Of a DNA stretch of 64,000 nucleotides, positions 61,314 through 64,000 are shown piece after piece. The notes below the pieces were generated by a model that searched no databases, was not told the DNA's origin, and worked only from the letters and a program-made list of their open reading frames with translations. Made by a program: the position numbers and the translations under genes. The stretch covers positions 248,001 through 312,000 of the forward strand of contig NC_018513.1 in assembly GCF_000292915.1 (NCBI RefSeq). Direction: 5' to 3'. Position 1 is the first letter of the stretch; the number at the start of each line of letters is the position of its first letter. The DNA comes from Burkholderia cepacia GG4. Lineage in GTDB: Bacteria > Pseudomonadota > Gammaproteobacteria > Burkholderiales > Burkholderiaceae.

Positions 61314-61439
61314 TCAATCCCAATGATGATGATGGTGGTAATACCCGCCACCACCGTAATACCCACCGCCATCAGGCACCACGATACATCCGCTCAACAA
61401 CGCGGCCACGCTGGCAATCAGCAAAAGGGTTTTCTTCAT
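61314..61439 (-). CDS. Small Gly/Tyr/His-rich lipoprotein (41 aa)
   Basis: The minus-strand frame starts MKKTLLLIASVAALLSGC, a full lipoprotein signal with lipobox LLSGC (Cys 18), and ends GGGYYGGGGYYHHHHHWD. Only 23 residues remain after lipidation. The His run and Gly-Tyr repeats suggest metal or surface binding, but no function is known to me. It has its own upstream region, away from mnmE, and is too short for standard gene finders. Confidence 0.7.
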   Translation of the reverse strand: MKKTLLLIASVAALLSGCIVVPDGGGYYGGGGYYHHHHHWD

Positions 61440-61588
61440 CGCGTTCACCTGCTCGGATTCGACATGAATCGAGCATAGCGAGCACCCTCAACACCGGCTG
61501 TAAGCGATCGTTTCCCTGATCCATAATCCGTAACGGCGGATTATTCCGGTCACAATGTCCGTAACAAATCCCCAATCCGCAGACGTTT

Positions 61589-62944
61589 TCAGGCGATAAC
61601 GACCCGGTTTCGCCCGGCATCCTTCGCGCGGTACAGCGCGGCATCGGCGGCTTCGATCAACGCGTCGGGCGTCGACAGGTCATCGGCCGACACAGTCGCG
61701 CACCCGACGCTCACGCTCAAGCGCCTCGCCGAAGCAGGCATCGCGAGATCGAGCCGCAGCACCGCTTCGCGCGCTTCCTCGGCCACGACCCGTGCACCGC
61801 GCGCGCCGGTGTTCGGCAGCACGATCGCAAACTCCTCGCCGCCGTAGCGCGCGACGATATCCGCTGGCCGCCGCACCGCGCTGGCCAGCGCATTCGCGAC
61901 CGCGATCAGGCATGCATCGCCCTTCACGTGACCGAACGCGTCGTTGTAGGCCTTGAAGTGATCGACGTCGACCATCAGCAGCGACAACGGCTCGCTCTGG
62001 CGCCGCGCCTGCAGGAACAGCGTATGGAAGTGATCGTTGAAGTGACTGCGATTGAACGCACCGGTCAGCCCGTCGCGTGCGGAAGAGCGAACCAGCGTCG
62101 CGTGCGCCTCGAACAGTTGCTGATACAGCTTCGTCACTTCCCACGCGAGTACGCACACGAGCACGCCGGGCGTGAACATGCTGAACACGCGCGCGAGATA
62201 CCAGCCGACCGTGAAGCGGTTCGTGGTCAGCAGGTTCAGCGTCGTGTCGGTGAGGCACGCGAGCACCGCGATCGCGAGCCACAGGTCGAGCGTCGTACGC
62301 AGCCGGCCGGCAGCCAGCACCGCACCCAGCGCGAGCGCATTGAGGATCCACACGACCAGCGCGATCTCGTTGACGGGCAGTGCGGCCGTGTCGCCGGGCG
62401 GTTGGAACGCGGGCGGCAGCGCCACGTTCAGCGCGAGCACGCAGAGCAGCGCGGCCGCGACGGCCGGGCCGCCGACCAGCCCGATCGCCCACCAGCGCGT
62501 CTGCATCGTGCCGACGGGTGTACGCGTGAGTCGCTCGCGCGCGAGCAGCGCGGCCATCACGAAGCACGGAAACCCGGCATGCCAGAAGACCCACATCCAC
62601 GCGGCGCTTTGCGGACGCGCGCCGAGCAGCCCGTGCGGCGCGAACACGCCGGGAAAGGTGAGCAACTGCAGCGCCACGGCGAGCGCGGTGAACGCATAGG
62701 CGCCGCCGAGCGCACCGAGCACCGGCTGGCGTGTCACGGTGAACTGCGCGCCGAGGAAGAACGCGGCGATGCTCGCGGTGGTGAACACGGTCAGCGCGCA
62801 CATCGGCATGAACGGGTCGACGGCCGGCAGCGCGACGTTCGCGTGCGGCACGGCGATCCCGAGTGCGAGCACGATGACGAGCGCCGTCAGCGCGCCGAAC
62901 CATAGCTGACGACGCGACGTGTGCTGAATCAGGATACCTTCCAT
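61589..62944 (-). CDS. Membrane-bound diguanylate cyclase (MASE4-type sensor plus GGDEF)
   Basis: This protein makes the second messenger cyclic di-GMP. It has 451 residues. The N-terminal about 270 residues form about eight membrane helices (for example [60 protein letters not shown]), resembling the MASE4 sensor. The GGDEF domain starts near 295 ([17 protein letters not shown]), with [20 protein letters not shown], and the active-site loop [13 protein letters not shown] (about 364-376), so it should be active. The start at 62944 follows GGGGGAATCC. It is monocistronic; the signal sensed is unknown. Confidence 0.92.
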   Translation of the reverse strand: MEGILIQHTSRRQLWFGALTALVIVLALGIAVPHANVALPAVDPFMPMCALTVFTTASIAAFFLGAQFTVTRQPVLGALGGAYAFTALAVALQLLTFPGVFAPHGLLGARPQSAAWMWVFWHAGFPCFVMAALLARERLTRTPVGTMQTRWWAIGLVGGPAVAAALLCVLALNVALPPAFQPPGDTAALPVNEIALVVWILNALALGAVLAAGRLRTTLDLWLAIAVLACLTDTTLNLLTTNRFTVGWYLARVFSMFTPGVLVCVLAWEVTKLYQQLFEAHATLVRSSARDGLTGAFNRSHFNDHFHTLFLQARRQSEPLSLLMVDVDHFKAYNDAFGHVKGDACLIAVANALASAVRRPADIVARYGGEEFAIVLPNTGARGARVVAEEAREAVLRLDLAMPASARRLSVSVGCATVSADDLSTPDALIEAADAALYRAKDAGRNRVVIA

Positions 62945-63054
62945 GGATTCCCCCGGGCGCTCGTGCGAAAACGCCCGGTCTTGGCGCCGGGCGGCATGCA
63001 TCGGGCCGCAGCTTGACCGGTGCGGCCCGATCCTATCGTGTTATTCGCGTGCGC

Positions 63055-63303
63055 TCAAATACCCAGGCCGGGGCCGAAGTTGCCGGCGACCCAGCGCGTG
63101 ACGGCATCGACGTCCGCGTAGTCCTGTTCGGGCAAGCCGTCGAGCATCGACAGCACTTCGTTGCTGGCGCCGGCGTCGCGCGCGGCGTCGACGATCGCGT
63201 CCTTGTTCGCCGGGTAGCGGACGGCCGCCAGCACGTCGGCGATCTGCAGGTCGATCGTTTCGCTAGGAATGTCGTGCGCAGGGAGCGCGGGTTTGTCGTT
63301 CAC
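63055..63303 (-). CDS. DUF2795 domain protein (82 aa)
   Basis: The sequence VRYPANKDAIVDAARDAGAS and MLDGLPEQDYADVDAVTRWV fits the small DUF2795 fold, of unknown function. It starts with GTG at 63303. It is encoded after a small membrane-protein gene on the same strand (73-bp gap), perhaps co-transcribed. Confidence 0.78.
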   Translation of the reverse strand: MNDKPALPAHDIPSETIDLQIADVLAAVRYPANKDAIVDAARDAGASNEVLSMLDGLPEQDYADVDAVTRWVAGNFGPGLGI

Positions 63304-63375
63304 GTCGGCGTCTCGCGGGTTGAGCGGGAATCGGTTCGAAACGGAGGCGGTTACATCAGTCAGGCGGTGATCGGC

Positions 63376-63546
63376 TCAGTGCTCACGCCGCACACGGCGC
63401 CACGGATGCTTCCAGTCGATATGCGGTGCGTTTTCGTCGCGCGGATGCTGGCGCCGATGTTCCTGCCACAGTTCGTCGGAGAACAGCGCAGCCACGATCA
63501 CGAGTGGCAGCACGAGGAAAATTCCGAGTATGACTTGCTCGATCAC
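63376..63546 (-). CDS. Small single-pass membrane protein (56 aa)
   Basis: A GTG start at 63546 follows AAGGAGGCTATC, a strong ribosome site. The frame reads IEQVILGIFLVLPLVIVAAL (one membrane helix), then a charged tail FSDELWQEHRRQHPRDENAP and DWKHPWRRVRREH. I do not recognise the family. The start and spacing make it very likely real. It is divergent from speG and precedes the DUF2795 gene. Confidence 0.65.
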   Translation of the reverse strand: MIEQVILGIFLVLPLVIVAALFSDELWQEHRRQHPRDENAPHIDWKHPWRRVRREH

Positions 63547-63698
63547 GATAGCCTCCTTGCGGTGGCAGGAACCCTTGCTCCCATTCTAGGCTCTGAACTT
63601 CGCCCGCGGTCAACTTCTTGCCGCGCGGAACGGGCCGGCTTCGCGGCAGCGCCGCGCGGGCGTCGCACCCACACGCGGGCATCAAAAAGGACACGAAC

Positions 63699-64000
63699 AT
63701 GCAACTCCAGAACGACAAGCACACGCTCGCACTGAGGCCGCTGGAGCGCCAGGACCTGCGCTTCGTTCACGAACTGAACAACGACGCGAAGATCATGCGC
63801 TACTGGTTCGAGGAGCCGTACGAAACCTTCTCGGAGCTGTCGCAGCTGTATGACCGCCACGTGCACGACCAGCGCGAGCGCCGCTTCGTCGCGGTCAATC
63901 CGCAGGACGAACTGGTCGGCCTCGTCGAGCTGATCGAGCTCGACTACATCCATCGTCGCGGCGAGTTCCAGATCATCATCGCGCCCCAATGCCAGGGGCG
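63699..64000 (+). CDS. speG: Spermidine N-acetyltransferase SpeG (3' end outside window)
   Basis: The protein starts [20 protein letters not shown] after AAAAAGGACAC and continues [20 protein letters not shown], then [20 protein letters not shown], which is SpeG. It acetylates spermidine and spermine to limit polyamine toxicity. About 100 of about 175 residues are in the window; the frame is still open at base 64000. The acetyl-CoA loop begins only at the end (IIAPQCQG). Confidence 0.9.
   Translation, partial: MQLQNDKHTLALRPLERQDLRFVHELNNDAKIMRYWFEEPYETFSELSQLYDRHVHDQRERRFVAVNPQDELVGLVELIELDYIHRRGEFQIIIAPQCQG

Noticed and set aside
61099..61323. 74-codon minus-strand frame downstream of mnmE
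   Set aside because: It overlaps the end of the small lipoprotein gene in another frame and has no start signal.

Overview
The window is chromosomal DNA from a Burkholderia, most likely of the Burkholderia cepacia complex. It has high GC with strong G/C third positions in the core genes, the gene order hppD / Lrp / paaR / paaEDCBA, a Burkholderia-type 16S-23S-5S operon, and the replication-origin block gyrB-dnaN-dnaA / rpmH-rnpA-yidD-yidC-mnmE. The first base lies inside maeB and the last inside speG, so both edge genes are partial. || Layout. (1) 1-16.1 kb is core metabolism: a phosphotransacetylase-fused malic enzyme, a fused indolepyruvate:ferredoxin oxidoreductase, 4-hydroxyphenylpyruvate dioxygenase with a divergent Lrp regulator, a GNAT acetyltransferase, and the phenylacetate pathway operon paaABCDE. 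A DUF1835 gene and the TetR regulator paaR follow, and a perfect PaaR-type palindrome sits in the paaA promoter. An exported SGNH hydrolase closes the section. (2) 16.2-21.7 kb is an rRNA operon with promoter, boxA and terminator; its 16S-23S spacer carries no tRNA-Ile or tRNA-Ala. (3) 21.7-24.75 kb holds a decayed or frameshifted secreted-protein gene, tRNA-Tyr and the first 8 nt of tRNA-Gly. A poor-quality copy of a 23S segment follows, fused to the 3' part of a 5S gene. This looks like a mis-join or a rearrangement between rRNA operons. (4) 24.9-28.5 kb is an IS3-family cluster: one intact copy with a 4-bp target duplication, then nested decayed copies, with a broken symE between them. (5) 28.6-48.5 kb is a phosphorothioation-based anti-phage island. 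(6) 48.85-50.0 kb is a decayed IS630-type element. (7) 50.2-64 kb is the origin block, then a small lipoprotein, a diguanylate cyclase, small proteins and speG. || How the island works. On the minus strand sspB-sspC-sspD (DUF4007 protein, large AAA-type ATPase, DndC/PAPS-reductase-like enzyme) overlap by 8 bp each and should install single-strand phosphorothioate marks. Sulfur would come from a cysteine desulfurase encoded elsewhere, since no sspA is present. On the plus strand, converging on them, are sspF-sspG-sspH (DndFGH/DptFGH-like) and sspE (DUF262 plus DUF1524-like nuclease), two different restriction arms. Upstream lies an 857-residue protein whose N-terminal part resembles the phosphorothioation-associated putative methyltransferases and whose C-terminal part looks like a zinc DD-peptidase/Hedgehog-fold domain. 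The most novel element I see is that fusion protein beside a dual-effector Ssp cassette. A perfect 23-bp palindrome sits directly upstream of sspB.
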